A DNA stretch of 64,000 nucleotides from Chaetoceros tenuissimus (Eukaryota; Bacillariophyta; Thalassiosirophyceae; Chaetocerotales; Chaetocerotaceae), in the NCBI GenBank assembly GCA_021927905.1, contig BLLK01000047.1, forward strand, positions 1,178,001 through 1,242,000. The letters are read 5' to 3'. The position numbers were made by a program, and so were the translations under genes. This document shows, in pieces, positions 32,181-43,630 of the stretch (position 1 is the stretch's first letter; every line of letters begins with the position of its first letter). Under the pieces are notes generated by a model. It did no database searches. It was given only the letters and a program-made list of their open reading frames with translations, and was not told the origin of the DNA.

Positions 32181-32371
32181 AATACATCTTTGACGTTTGA
32201 AAAATTTGTAGGCATTGACAAGGAAGTGAGTAATAGTAGCGCCAAGATTGCATACATCTTCCAAGAAGAATGTAGAGAGGCTGTAGAGTGATTACGAAAA
32301 TTTAACCATCCTCGATCGTCCCTTCTACTTTGTTTGCGGTGCCTATTGTTTTTGTTATTGCGATTAGTCAT
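28487..32371 (-). CDS. GT61-family glycosyltransferase with three tandem catalytic units (about 1215 aa, 4 exons)
   Basis: The ATG at 32371 sits in a perfect 'gccaccATG'. Exons are 32371-31328, 31248-30103, 30023-28878 and 28798-28487; the three introns are the same 79-base sequence, all phase 0. Exon 1 has a signal anchor (about residues 38-53, MYAILALLLLTSLSM) and then a GT61-like domain: EHFPHYMQFILRCWSFF, ILNRKNTRSLLNVDEI, and the GT61 signature DIVISPHGAQ. Splicing joins it to LTGIIFMPENGAILEIFP. Exon 2 then runs, without a stop, straight into a second copy of the domain, and exon 3 into a third. Single-domain GT61 enzymes add xylose, arabinose or GlcNAc in the secretory pathway. Copies 2 and 3 look identical and copy 1 differs slightly. 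An assembly artefact is possible. Confidence 0.82.
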
Positions 32372-33137
32372 GGTGGCAGTGCTGGAGAAGATTAGCAATT
32401 ACCCTGACGATAATAGTAATAATACCTCTTGGAAATGGAAATTGGAAACAACTTTTTTTTGGAAATGGAATGGAACCAATCTCTGTAGGAAGAGAATGAT
32501 GGGATTCGGAAGGAATCTCTAGACGACAAGAGTGAATTAGTCAGGGCTTGATGATGAAATGGAATCTGATTCAAACAGTTCCTTTCTAGATGATTGGAAC
32601 AACTCCTTATAGGTTTTATCCATAGAGTGAGAGGAAAACTTCTTTTTTTTTTCAAGAGAAAAGGGATCCATGCGTCGAAGAAGAGGGAAGAAACTCTCTT
32701 CCTCGTCTTCTTGGGAAGAAAAATGTAATAATGACCGAACTCTGTTCCATACAATGTTAAAAGTTCTTCCCTAAAACAGTGACTTTTAGAATGACCGCTA
32801 CGTATAAACAATACCGGAAACAACTATAGACACAATGACATAGCATACAAATCATACCACAAAAATCTTTTATCATGTCAACCTATAACGTTGTTATGGA
32901 CTTCACGATCGATTCCCCCCAGCTACAATTACATCTTAAGTATATATTTTTTTTAAATGAAAAACTGTAAATTACGAATTGAAGAAATCGTGTGTTTGAT
33001 TTGGATTTTAACGCGGATATAATAATATTAAAAAGAGCGATGGCTGTATGTCTTATTTAAGAAAGTTCACATTCAAAAATATTTTTGAAGAGTTCAACCG
33101 TGCCACGTTTAAAAATGAAAAGCAGAAATCAAATGTT
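32372..33137. other. Intergenic region between GT61 start and transporter end
   Basis: This should hold the GT61 promoter and the transporter 3' end. It is AT-rich with homopolymer runs near 32640 and 32948. I see no ORF of note and no firm promoter motif. Confidence 0.4.
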
Positions 33138-34229
33138 CTATTCGTCATCCTTCGAAATGTTGGCAAGTAGACTTTGGCTCTCTTCATCTTCTGAGCTGAC
33201 TTCGCTATCATATTCCTTCTTTGATGTCAAAGAATTGGACAACTGTGGTGGAATTGACTGTGATTGTGGAGTTGCATCGAACGAGTAATTGAAAATTGAA
33301 GTAATAACAATGCAGCCAGAAAGAACCATCTTTGTGTCCAAAGGTCCATTCAAAAATATATGGTCAAGAACACTAGAAAGAATAATTGCACCAGTAGTTG
33401 CCAGTGTTTTCAATACTGCGTCACCATACTTGATGGAAAGAGCTACGAGTAGACCACCTGCAGCACCAAGAATACCCAAAGCAAGAGTCACCATACTCCA
33501 ACCTCTACCAAGGCCAGCTTCTCCACCTCCATCAGCAACCATAAAAGCAAGATAAACTGGAAAACTTCCCAGTGCTAGTTGGAAGTTTCGTTCCCATATG
33601 TTGAGTTGCTGACTCGTATCTGTCTTGATCACTTTTTCAAAATATATTGATGCGAATCCACTCAGCGCAACTTCAGTCAATACAGCTGCTGTCCCAAGCA
33701 ACACATTACCATCTTTATTTGAGGCCATTGATTCACTTGTATTCCAAATAGGTTCTGAGAATAGCAGGACCCCAATGATGAGAGTAAAGAGTGCTCTCTT
33801 CTTTGTGAAAGAATATCGTTTGTTCAACATGAGAGTAGAGAAACTTGCCGTAGTCAAAATTTTCAATTGTGCACAAATGGTAAAAATACCAGCTGAAATA
33901 TTTCTCAAAGCGACATATGAAAGTATGTTCATGAGTCCATAAATCAAAGATAGTGCATACATTTTCTGCGCAGTGAAGGCAAGTTTAGTGATGTGTTCCG
34001 TGAAAGAGCTAGCATCATTGTGTTTTTGTGTAGAGATAACATGTGCACTGAAAATCATTTTGAACACTTCTCCAAACAATAAGACTTCATGTTTTGAGTA
34101 TTTTTCCTTTAATACACCCTGAGAATATCGTCGAAGAAGTGTGAAACAGGAATTTTGAAGGCATAATATACACAAAACTCCTAATTTTATAATTCGCACG
34201 GTATATGTATTTGTTGTTTCAGTGCTCAT
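33138..34229 (-). CDS. Golgi nucleotide-sugar transporter, SLC35A-like (363 aa)
   Basis: The product is polytopic with about ten hydrophobic segments from residue 13 to about 315. It has the pattern of the nucleotide-sugar transporter family (UDP-galactose, UDP-GlcNAc or CMP-sialic acid carriers). Family-typical pieces are a central AQLKILTTASFSTLMLNKRY and, later, SGFASIYFEKVIKT followed by WERNFQLALGSFPVYL. Near the end, TTGAIILSSVLDHIFLNGPL matches the conserved last helices. The C-terminal 45 residues are a Ser/Glu-rich cytosolic tail. It would exchange nucleotide sugar for nucleoside monophosphate across the Golgi membrane. The sugar cannot be told from sequence, but the UDP-xylose synthase next door and the GT61 gene on the other side make a UDP-sugar attractive. 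No introns are seen. Confidence 0.88.
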   Translation of the reverse strand: MSTETTNTYTVRIIKLGVLCILCLQNSCFTLLRRYSQGVLKEKYSKHEVLLFGEVFKMIFSAHVISTQKHNDASSFTEHITKLAFTAQKMYALSLIYGLMNILSYVALRNISAGIFTICAQLKILTTASFSTLMLNKRYSFTKKRALFTLIIGVLLFSEPIWNTSESMASNKDGNVLLGTAAVLTEVALSGFASIYFEKVIKTDTSQQLNIWERNFQLALGSFPVYLAFMVADGGGEAGLGRGWSMVTLALGILGAAGGLLVALSIKYGDAVLKTLATTGAIILSSVLDHIFLNGPLDTKMVLSGCIVITSIFNYSFDATPQSQSIPPQLSNSLTSKKEYDSEVSSEDEESQSLLANISKDDE

Positions 34230-34470
34230 GGTTTTTTAAAATCAAGTTATTTTGAATCGGATTCGTTCTTGGCTGGTAGCACTTATTTGCATTAAGATTT
34301 ACAACTATTTGGAGTATGAAAGAAATGTAAGGATGTGAATCTGTTGTCTTTGTTTTACCTAACGATTCTAACAACGTTGAAGTCGAAGTTGTGTGACTTC
34401 AAGGACTCTACCGAAATTTTCTGGAATTCCCAAGTTTTTGTAATAAGGGTTCCGGACTTTTTCCCCTGTC
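34230..34470. other. 5' flank of the transporter, nothing recognised
   Basis: This short non-coding stretch probably includes the transporter promoter. No motif is clear. Confidence 0.35.
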
Positions 34471-34479
34471 TTGGGAAGA

Positions 34480-34870
34480 GGTTGAAAAGTGTGTCCGGTC
34501 TTTTCCCCCCTGTCTTGGGAAGAGGTTGAAAAGTGTGTCCGGTCTTTTCTCCCCTGTCTTTAATTTTTTTCTCCCCTGTCTTTAATTTTTTTCTCCCCTG
34601 TCTTTAATTTTTTCTCCCCTGTCTTTAATTTTTTCTCCCCTGTCTTTAATTTTTTCCCTGTCTTGGGAAGAGGTTGAAATGTGCCGGTCTTTAAATTTCC
34701 CTTTCTCTAGGAAGTTCGGGTCATTAGACTAAAAAGGTCTCACGAAGAACAGGTTGAATGGTTCTCAACTGATCAGTCGTAGGAAATTTTCCAAACCCTT
34801 CCATTTTTCGGAACTTCCCAAATTCGCCATCCTTTCAACAAAATATTCGCGATTCTATTCTAGCTAGATC
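34480..34870. repeat. Tandem 'ctcccctgtctttaattttt' array in a dispersed repeat
   Basis: Two units of about 60 bases (cttgggaagaggttgaaaagtgtgtccgg) are followed by five to six units of about 22 bases (ctcccctgtctttaattttt). The unique part follows, 'aagttcgggtcattagactaaaaagg'. The same unit order is found at 49010-49310, and the last part in reverse at 17440-17580. Confidence 0.85.
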
Positions 34871-35080
34871 TGGACATTTTGATTTTAACTTCTTCTTCTT
34901 GGTGCCCTCCATCCCAAAAACAACTTTCTATTATGTTCCAAGATCTTGACATATCCCAATAGGAAAAATACGTACGAGTAATCCCAAATCACAACTGAGA
35001 ATTTCATACTGCATCATCTTCTACTCTATGACAACAAGCAATGCCTCTATTCATTCCAAACATGAAGAAGCGAAAGCAAG

Positions 35081-35240
35081 ATGAAGAAAAATGAATTGAT
35101 TCTATTGGGAATGTTGCTCCTTTCGTTCCTTACAATTATTCTCAACATTTCTATCGCATTAAACCTAAAAATTGTCAGTACCAACATTATCAAAGCCCCA
35201 GACAAGGAGAATATAATCAGCGACAGCAAGCATTTTCCAT
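35081..35240 (+). pseudogene. Orphan family A signal-anchor leader
   Basis: An ATG opens MKKNELILLGMLLLSFLTII and continues through a leader matching residues about 6-55 of family A, then stops matching at about 35230. From there the sequence is the 3' flank of the UDP-xylose synthase gene, transcribed from the other strand. The upstream 200 bases also match family A flanks. Only promoter and leader were moved here. Confidence 0.7.
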
Positions 35241-35304
35241 TTCCTATAGATTTTATTTTTACAAAACTCGTCATTCTTATTTTCATTATAACATTCAAAA
35301 TCGC

Positions 35305-36798
35305 TTATTCCTCCACAGTCTTTACTCCTCCTCCAGAAACTTGCCCAACTTGACCACCCTTTGGCTTTGCAGCTCCTGGACCAGTAGGAATAATCTCACC
35401 ATCTGCATCCAAAACACGTTTGAAATATTTAATTGCATGCTTCAATCCTTCATCGACATGAACCTTTGGCTCCCAACCAATCTTTTCCTTTGCAGTTTCA
35501 ATCGCCGGTCTTCTCTGTGTAGGATCATCCTGACTCTTTTCCAAAAATAGAACTTCACTTTCGGAATTGGTCATGGTCTTGATCTTTTGTGCAAAATCTC
35601 CAACGGTGAATTCATCAGGATTACCAAGATTCACAGGCATGTCATAATCGCCATTCATGAGTGCATGCAATCCATCTACCAAATCACTCACATACTGGAA
35701 TGATCTAGTATTCTTTCCATCACCATAAATGGTCATTGGTTTGTTTTGCAAAGATTGAATGATGAAATTACTCACAACTCTTCCATCATTTGGATGCATT
35801 CTAGGTCCAAATGTGTTGAAAATACGTGCTACACGTACATCTACATTGTTTTGATTACGATAGGAATACATCATGGTTTCCGCTACACGCTTTCCTTCAT
35901 CGTAACAGGAACGGGGTCCGACAGTGTTTACATTTCCCCAATAGGATTCTTTCTGGGGATGTTCTTTTGGATCTCCGTAAATTTCAGAAGTGGAAGTGAG
36001 GAGCATACGTGCCTTGACACGTTTTGCAAGTCCAAGCATGTTGATGGTTCCCATGGTAGATGTCTTGATGGTCTTTACTGGATTGTATTGATAATGCGGT
36101 GGAGAAGCAGGGCATGCAAGGTGATAAATCTGATCTAATTCGAGGGTGATTGGCTCCGTCACATCGTGCACAATGAGACTATGAAACACGTGAGATAAAT
36201 TATATTAAATAAATATAAAAATCATATATTCTTCAAGAACTTACCTAAAGTTAGGATGCTGCATCCAGTGCATGATATTCTTCTTTTGTCCAGTGAAAAA
36301 GTTATCAAGAACAATTACTTCATGACCTTCTTGCATCAACTTATCCACTAAATGACTTCCAACGAATCCAGCACCTCCAGTAATGAGAATCTTTTTCCTA
36401 TGGCTGTCTGGTAGTTTAGGTGTTTTCATAACGTATGGAGTGGTAGGAGTAGGGATAGACTGAGAAGACAAGAGTGAAAACTGTTCCATGACTCTATTTT
36501 GTGCATCTGTGGAATCAGTCGCGTTTTCATCTTGAAGACTACGACGGAGAGATGGAACCGCATTTTCTTCTTGTACTGCTGCTATTGGAGTTACTGGTGC
36601 CTTTGCTTTTTCTTGAGTACTGATCCACTCGTTAATGTCTGGGGTATTGTTCTGTTTCAACATTGTAGAAGGGAGAAAGACACCAATCATACATCCTACT
36701 AGAAGCATCGTTAGAGATGGAAGACTCACATAACGGCTCTTCTCCTTGTTGCGAACACGAAGGCCTCTTCCATTACATTGGAAACGTGGTCTCTCCAT
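35305..36798 (-). CDS. UXS: UDP-glucuronate decarboxylase / UDP-xylose synthase, membrane type (475 aa, 2 exons)
   Basis: Exon 1 is 36798-36245 and exon 2 is 36178-35305, with a 66-base GT-AG intron in phase 2; the splice gives [15 protein letters not shown], as in known enzymes. Residues about 28-46 are a signal anchor, so the catalytic domain faces the Golgi lumen, as in type II UXS proteins. The extended SDR fold shows the NAD-binding loop [10 protein letters not shown] (141-150), [18 protein letters not shown] (247-250), catalytic Tyr 277 and Lys 281 in YDEGKR, and [20 protein letters not shown]. The last 20 residues are a Gly-rich tail. It converts UDP-glucuronate to UDP-xylose, the likely donor for a GT61 xylosyltransferase such as the neighbour at 28487-32371. 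Confidence 0.95.
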
Positions 36799-37077
36799 TT
36801 TTTTATTGTTTATTTAATATGAAGGGAGATAGATAAGCAACACCTATGTGTGTCCATCTCTACTGTCATTGGCAGACTGCTTTCCTCTACTTCCATTGGT
36901 ATCTAGTAATTCTCAATCCTTCCACAGATTTAGTCGAACCCGAATACGTAATCCCCTTCAACTTAGAATAAGGGAAGAAAATCATTGGCAAAAAGTTAAA
37001 CCAAGAAGATCCTGGAAAAAGTCTTGAAGGGTTGAACTGTTCGGGTCATCAAAAGTGTTCGGGTCTTTAATTTTGGT
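36799..37077. other. 5' flank of UXS, ends at a repeat motif
   Basis: It probably holds the UXS promoter. Bases 37038-37075 contain two copies of 'tgttcgggtc', part of a motif scattered through the window. Confidence 0.4.
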
Positions 37078-37280
37078 TTCGGGTGCATCTACGAGAAGAG
37101 CTCGCGAGATAGGGAAAGGAAAGAGAAGGGGAGAGAAAGGAGACGAGCCACGAGATCTTCTTCGCCCTTCGGTAAAGATACACAGTGCAAGGTAACAAAC
37201 GATACAGCATTCAATAGATCTCATTCTTTTGTTTGTTGCAAGCTTTCACTCCTATGGGAGTTTCAGCCGTTTTGTTTTGA
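37078..37280 (+). repeat. Split direct repeat X, 5' terminal copy (203 bp)
   Basis: The edges are 'ttcgggtgcatc' and 'gttttgttttga'. It is identical by eye to 43363-43565. Confidence 0.92.
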
Positions 37281-37420
37281 TAGACAACGACCGCCCGTAA
37301 TGGTCTGGGCAGCATCAAAAGGATCACTCTCTCCGTGGAAGTCCTTTCCAGTTCAAGCCACCAATAAATCGGGACAAGCCTCCAGCTTGACTCCTTGAGC
37401 ACACAAGGCTCTAAATACAT

Positions 37421-37900
37421 CTGTGGTTCCTTCGGGTTCAAGCCATCATTACATCAAGAAGTGGAAGTTCCTTCGGGTTCAAGCCACCATTACATCAAGA
37501 AGTGGAAGTTCCTTCGGGTTCAAGCCACCATTACATCAAGAAGTGGAAGTTCCTTCGGGTTCAAGCCACCAAGAATAACAAGAACATTGTGGTTCCTTCG
37601 GGTTCAAGCCACCAAGAATAACAAGAACATTGTGGTTCCTTCGGGTTCAAGCCACCAAGAATAACAAGAACATTGTGGTTCCTTCGGGTCCAAGCCACCA
37701 AGAATAACAAGAACATGTGGTTCCTTCGGGTTCAAGCCACCAAGAATAACAAGAACATTGTGGTTCCTTCGGGTTCAAGCCACCAAGAATAACAAGAACA
37801 TTGTGGTTCCTTCGGGTCCAAGCCACAAATAACTTGGGACAAGTCTCCAGCTTGACTCCTTGAGTACACATGGCTCTAAATAAATCTGTGGTTCCTTCGG
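37421..37900. repeat. 42-43-bp tandem array (ggttccttcgggttcaagcc)
   Basis: About ten units in a row share the core 'gttccttcgggttcaagccacca'. The first ones carry 'ttacatcaagaagtggaa' and the later ones 'agaataacaagaacattgtg' as the variable half. The core gives the apparent peptide VPSGSSHH, but this is repeat translation and not a gene. Confidence 0.92.
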
Positions 37901-38079
37901 GTTCAAGCTACCAACATCTCCGAGCAAGACTCCACTGAGCAACTAAATCACCTCATGGAAAGGAAATCAACTTTCTTCCATTCAGCAACGCACAACTCAC
38001 GAGCACAGGCACGTTCCTTCTCAACCAAGAGCCATAGCGCTCACCTCCGAGGCACAGACCTCCTCACAGTATAGTCAAT

Positions 38080-39900
38080 AATCAAGATTAACATTCTCAG
38101 ATTTAGCCAAAACTTACTCTAAAATCATCAATTCACCTCTCATGAAAAGCTTCTTTACAAGGACATCATTCTCGATAGTAACATTCATAGCTTCGGCTAA
38201 AACTTACTCTAAAATCATCAATTCACCTCTCATGAAAAGCTTCGGCTACAGTCATTACACTGACATCATTCTCGATAGTAACATTCATAGCTCCGGCTAA
38301 AACTTACTCTAAAATCATCACTTCACCTCTCATGAAAAGCTTCGGCTACAGTCTTTACACTGACATCATTCTCGATAGTAACATTCATAGCTTCGGCTAC
38401 AGTTTGTTCAGAAAATCATCACTTCACCTCTCATGAAAAGCTTCGGCTACAGTCTTTACACTGACATCATTCTCGATAGTAACATTCATAGCTTCGGCTA
38501 CAGTTTGTTCAGAAAATATCACTTCACCTCTCATGAAAAGCTTCGGCTACAGTCTTTACAAGGACATCATTCTCGATAGTAACATTCATAGCTTCGGCTA
38601 AAACTTACTCTAAAATCATCAATTCACCTCTCATGAAAAGCTTCGGCTACAGTCTTTACACTGACATCATTCTCGATAGCAACATTCATAGCTCCGGCTA
38701 AAACTTACTCTAAAATCATCAATTCACCTCTCATGAAAAGCTTCGGCTTCGGTCTTACACTGACATCATTCTCGATAGTAACATTCATAGCTCCGGCTAA
38801 AACTTACTCTAAAATCATCACTTCACCTCTCATGAAAAGCTTCGGCTACAGTCTTTACACTGACATCATTCTCGATAGCAACATTCATAGCTTCGGCTAA
38901 AACTTACTCTAAAATCATCAATTCACCTCTCATGAAAAGCTTCGGCTACAGTCTTTACAAGGACATCATTCTCGATAGTAACATTCATAGCTTCGGCTAA
39001 AACTTACTTTAAAATCATCACTTCACCTCTCATTCAAAGCTTCGGCTACAGTCTTTACAAGGACATCATTCTCGATAGTAACATTCATAGCTTCGGCTAA
39101 AACTTACTCTAAAATCATCAATTCACCTCTCATGAAATGCTTCGGCTACAGTCTTTACACTGACATCATTCTCGATAGTAACATTCATAGCTTCGGCTAC
39201 AGTTTGTTCAGAAAATCATCACTTCACCTCTCATGAAAAGCTTCGGCTACAGTCTTTACAAGGACATCATTCTCGATAGTAACATTCATAGCTTCGGCTA
39301 CAGTTTGTTCAGAAAATATCACTTCACCTCTCATGAAAAGCTTCGGCTACAGTCTTTACAAGGACATCACTCTTGATAGTAACATTCATAGCTTCGGCTA
39401 CAGTTCGTTCAGAAAATATCACTTCACCTCTCATGAAAAGCTTCGGCTAAAGTCCTCACAATGAGTTCTTTCTTGATAGTAACATTCATATCTTCGGCTA
39501 AAACTTACTTTAAAATTATCACTTTGTCATTGAAAGCTTCGGCTTCGGTCTTACACTGACATCATTCTCGATAGCAACATTCATAGCTTCGGCTACAGTT
39601 TGTTCAGAAAACATCACCTCCCTCATCCAAAGCTTTGGCTTTGGTCTTACACTGAGTTCACTCTTGATAGCAACATCCATAGCTTCGCCTACAGCTTGTT
39701 CAGAAAACATCACCTCCCTCATCCAAAGCTTCGGCTTCGGTCTTACACTGACCTCATTCTCGATAGCAACATTCATAGCTTCGGCTACAATTTGTTCAGA
39801 AAATATCACTTCACTCTCATTCAAAGCTTCGGCTACAGTCTTTACACAGACCTATTCTCGACATCAACTTCCATAGCTTCGGCTAGAATTAAACTCTGGA
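38080..39900. repeat. 100-bp satellite array with internal 'agcttcggcta' half-repeats
   Basis: About 18 units of 100 bases contain 'gacatcattctcgatagtaacattcat', then 'agcttcggctaaaacttactct', then 'tcacctctcatgaaaagcttcggctac'. Each unit has two 'agcttcggct' words, so it probably grew from a roughly 50-base ancestor. Units near 38261 and 38361 start exactly 100 bases apart. Confidence 0.93.
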
Positions 39901-41750
39901 TTTAAATCTACATACGTATCCACACAGTTCAGCCACATCTCAACTCGAGACTCAACCTACACATTCAAAGCCTCAGGTGCACTCACAGACTGTGGAATTT
40001 ATCAATTACTCACACACAGCTTCGGCTACAGTCTCTTACACGGACTTCATTCTCGGCAATAATATTCACAAAATCCTACTCGAAATATTATTCCTTTCAA
40101 TCAAAGCTTTGGCCACAGTCTCTTACACTGACTTCATTCTCGACATTAACATTCACGGCTTAGGCAAAAATCCCACTCGAAATACAGAAATATTAACTCT
40201 TTCTTCAATCAAAGCTTCAGCTACAGTCTCTTACGCTGACTTCATCCTCGATATAAATATTCACAGCTTCGGCTTAAACTTACTTGAAATATTATCTCTT
40301 TCCTCAATTAAAGCTTCGGCTGAAGTCTCTTACACTGACGACTTCATTCGAGATATTAACACTCAGAACTTCAAAAAAAAAAAAAAAAAACTATCTCTGG
40401 ATCTCAACCCATGCACGTATCCACATAGCTTTTCGACTATATTTCAGTTTTTGATTAAAATTACACGTTCACGGCCTTGGCCACACCCCAATATCAATAC
40501 TCACATCCTCAGCGAGAGTCCCAACCTATTCACGCAAGTTGCACAACTTCGCCTGCATTTCAACTCGAGACTAAACCCACATTTTCAAAGCTTCGACAAG
40601 AGACTTACAACCCTTCAAGAATTTTTAATCACTCGTACAAAGCTTTGGTTGCAGTTTCGCACTGAGTTCATTCTCAACATTTTAACATTCACAACTTCAG
40701 CTAGAATCAAGTACAAAAATTTTCATATTACACACTTTCAAGTGACTTTGATTGCATTCTATCTCGAGACTCCCAACACACTCATTCATAGCTTCAGCTG
40801 AAACTTACCTTATAAAAGCTATCACTTTTCTCATTTAAAGCTTTGGCTACATTTTAACACGGATCTAACTCTCGACATTCTAAAATTCACGGCTTCGGCA
40901 AACTTTATCAAATTCAACCTCATCCTCAAGGGAACATTCAAAGCTTCGGCTGCAGTTCCGCATTGAAATTCTTTCCCTTTACTGATAATCACAGTTTCGT
41001 TTAGAATCAACTTCTGTACCCCTAAACACAAAGCTTCGGCTGTATTTCATTTCAAGATCCCCAATCTATGTATTCACAGTCTCGGTCAAAGTACACCCCA
41101 AACATCAATCATTATGCTGATTCACAGCTTTAGCTACAGTTTCACTACCAAGCTTACTGTCAAGACAAACATCGCTCACAGTGATTGTTAGAATTGAATC
41201 AACTTCGGTACTCTCAATTTACATATTCACAGCCTCGGCAAAAACATACTAGAACATCGATAACCCCACTCGTCAGAGCTTCGGCTACAGCTCCACACAG
41301 AACCCATTCTCAATGTTAACGTTCAGGGTTTCGGCTAGAATCAACTTCTGAATTATCAACCGACATACACATTACTAGTAATTCTCAACCAACACAGTCA
41401 CTACTTCGACTTACTCTGTATCTATCATTTAATCACCAAAGCTTCGACTGCAATTTCAAATCGAGTTCAACTCAATTATCAACATCAACAGCTCCGGCTA
41501 GGACCAACCTCTGGATTTCCCAGCAACAGCAGTGGCCCACCAGATCTTCAATCTACAGCTTCAGCAAGAACTTACCATTTGACTACCACTTCATCACCCA
41601 CAGCTCTGGCTTAAAGCCAACCTAAAATTACCATCTTACCCATTCAGATCTTCGTTCACATCTCCGCTATAAATTCAAAGGCTATCAAGCAAACGTCAAA
41701 GTCACATCGAGTAGACAATGAAACATCAACTGCAATCCTCTCTAAAAGCT
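39901..41750. repeat. Decayed part of the satellite array
   Basis: The 'agcttcggct' word and 'attctcgacatt' word keep recurring every 60-130 bases with rising divergence. A 17-base poly-A run lies at about 40375-40390. The 274-codon frame at 39977-40801 is repeat translation. Confidence 0.75.
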
Positions 41751-42942
41751 AATTCCTAAGTCACAGCTACCCATACACGGACACAACGAAAAAATTGGAA
41801 ACCAATTATTAAGAAAAGAAAACGCTTCGGCTGACGTAAATAAGCCACACGAAAGCTACAGTCATATCACATAGCACCTCAGCAGATCACCAATCGTAAT
41901 ATTACACTTCACGACTATACATGCACATGTCTGCTCGAAAAAGCCTAACGAAAAACAATGAACTCACTAAATCATAACAGCGTCAGAATCGAGAAAATAT
42001 TAACGAACAGATAAGAAAGACTTCATGATAACAGTCAACACTGACCCAATGCGAATCAAGTAACAAAAACTCTTACCACATACCCATACAGTTAACCTCT
42101 TACACTTGAAACAAATAATCTAAGCAATATCAGCAACATCACGATCAAGCAAAATCCATACAACACGATCCTTCAGCAACATTTGACTGTCAGGACGAAG
42201 GTACCTCAAATTTCACTCCAACCATCAGAAACTTATATAAATCATAACTGTAACAACAAGCTGACGTCGACCACGGTTTTCGAGGAGGGATAAATCCTTC
42301 ACAAAAAACAAGCAGCCGACGGCGAACGATTTGCAATTAAAGACATTTCAGCGAATCATCACGAAAAACAAATCAAGATTGACTGCAACTACAAAAGAAT
42401 TCTTCACCCACTAGAGCAAATTATTCGTACCATACAGACAACTTCAAATCAAGGACATCACCAAAAATCCTGAGAAAACACCCAGATATAATCCCATTAA
42501 CAGCACATTATATGAGCTTTCACGTTTACTATCAAGCTCCCCAAGCTCTCTAGCTATAGCAGCTCCGCGAAGCACTACAATTCGAAACAAATACATAAAA
42601 TCAAGTATAGTCAAATCAAATGAAGAACAAACAGTATCCCATCACACCAAACATTACCAGAGTTTCACTCGCTACGCTTCACGCGCAAAGAAACCAACAC
42701 TACAACCAATTCCTCTGAAGACGGAAAAACGAAGCGCGCTTCGCTACACCAGACAAACCAGAACTCTTTTGAGGGAAACAGTTTAATTCGGAGCTGAAAT
42801 AATGACATTCATTCAAAATACAATCCTTAAATTGGGTTTTAGCTTTGCTAAGTCCAATGACTATCAATACGAATCACCACATCAAGAAAACAAGGCTAAT
42901 TCACATTCACAATCATTGAACCACGGATTGCATCCTTCATTT
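41751..42942. other. AT-rich internal region of the element, no gene seen
   Basis: There is no ORF of note. The sequence is unique in the window, with 'tcgctacgcttc' and 'gcgcttcgctac' near 42670-42745. A short 'attgggttttagctttgctaagtcc' at 42833 resembles the start of repeat Y. Confidence 0.5.
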
Positions 42943-43364
42943 GGGTTTTAGCAAAGCTTGTCCATTTCGTTGATTGATTTTGGTCACAGCATTGCCTCCT
43001 TGGCAATGAGTCACGACCTGTGAGACTACATAGCATTAATATCCTAGACAAACTCTACAATAGCCAAAGACATTGGCAATGGATACAATGGCAATAGAGA
43101 CATTGGCAATGGAGAAGTTGGCAATTGAGTTTGGGGATAGCAATGCTAGGTAGTTCTAGCTACCTATTGCAAGATATAGAATAGATAGCTAGAGTTAGAT
43201 GAATAGTTTGGAACTATTCAGATGGCGTCATTGGAAATGACGATTTGCTAGAGAGGGGATCCAATTCCCTCTCAAGAGGGGGCGTCGGCTACGCCCAAAC
43301 ATTAGGAAACTAACATAGAGTAGAAAGCGAGCAATAAGTAGATGCGTTTAATTATAACATAATT
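42943..43364 (+). repeat. Split direct repeat Y, internal copy (422 bp)
   Basis: The edges are 'gggttttagcaaagc' and 'ttataacataatt'. It is identical by eye to 43631-44052. Inside it 'cattggcaatgg' recurs three or four times. Confidence 0.92.
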
Positions 43365-43565
43365 CGGGTGCATCTACGAGAAGAGCTCGCGAGATAGGGA
43401 AAGGAAAGAGAAGGGGAGAGAAAGGAGACGAGCCACGAGATCTTCTTCGCCCTTCGGTAAAGATACACAGTGCAAGGTAACAAACGATACAGCATTCAAT
43501 AGATCTCATTCTTTTGTTTGTTGCAAGCTTTCACTCCTATGGGAGTTTCAGCCGTTTTGTTTTGA
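43363..43565 (+). repeat. Split direct repeat X, internal copy (203 bp)
   Basis: This is the internal partner of 37078-37280, directly joined to Y at 'aattcggg'. Confidence 0.92.
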
Positions 43566-43630
43566 CCAGCCCACCACACCCAACTCTCAACAAAATAGAC
43601 TGCGCTACAGCAATACTTCTGTATCTGCAG

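Noticed and set aside
37421-37900. Possible CRISPR-like array of regular repeats
   Set aside because: Units are head-to-tail tandem copies with near-identical 'spacers' in a eukaryotic element, so this is a simple tandem array.
39977-40801. 274-codon open frame
   Set aside because: It is translated satellite repeat (recurring SFGY/KASATVSYTDFIL pattern) and has no start context or domain.
37078-43565. X repeats as ordinary LTRs of an LTR retrotransposon
   Set aside because: The X ends lack TG...CA, and a Y repeat is present on both sides of the second X; the split-repeat layout explains all four repeats.
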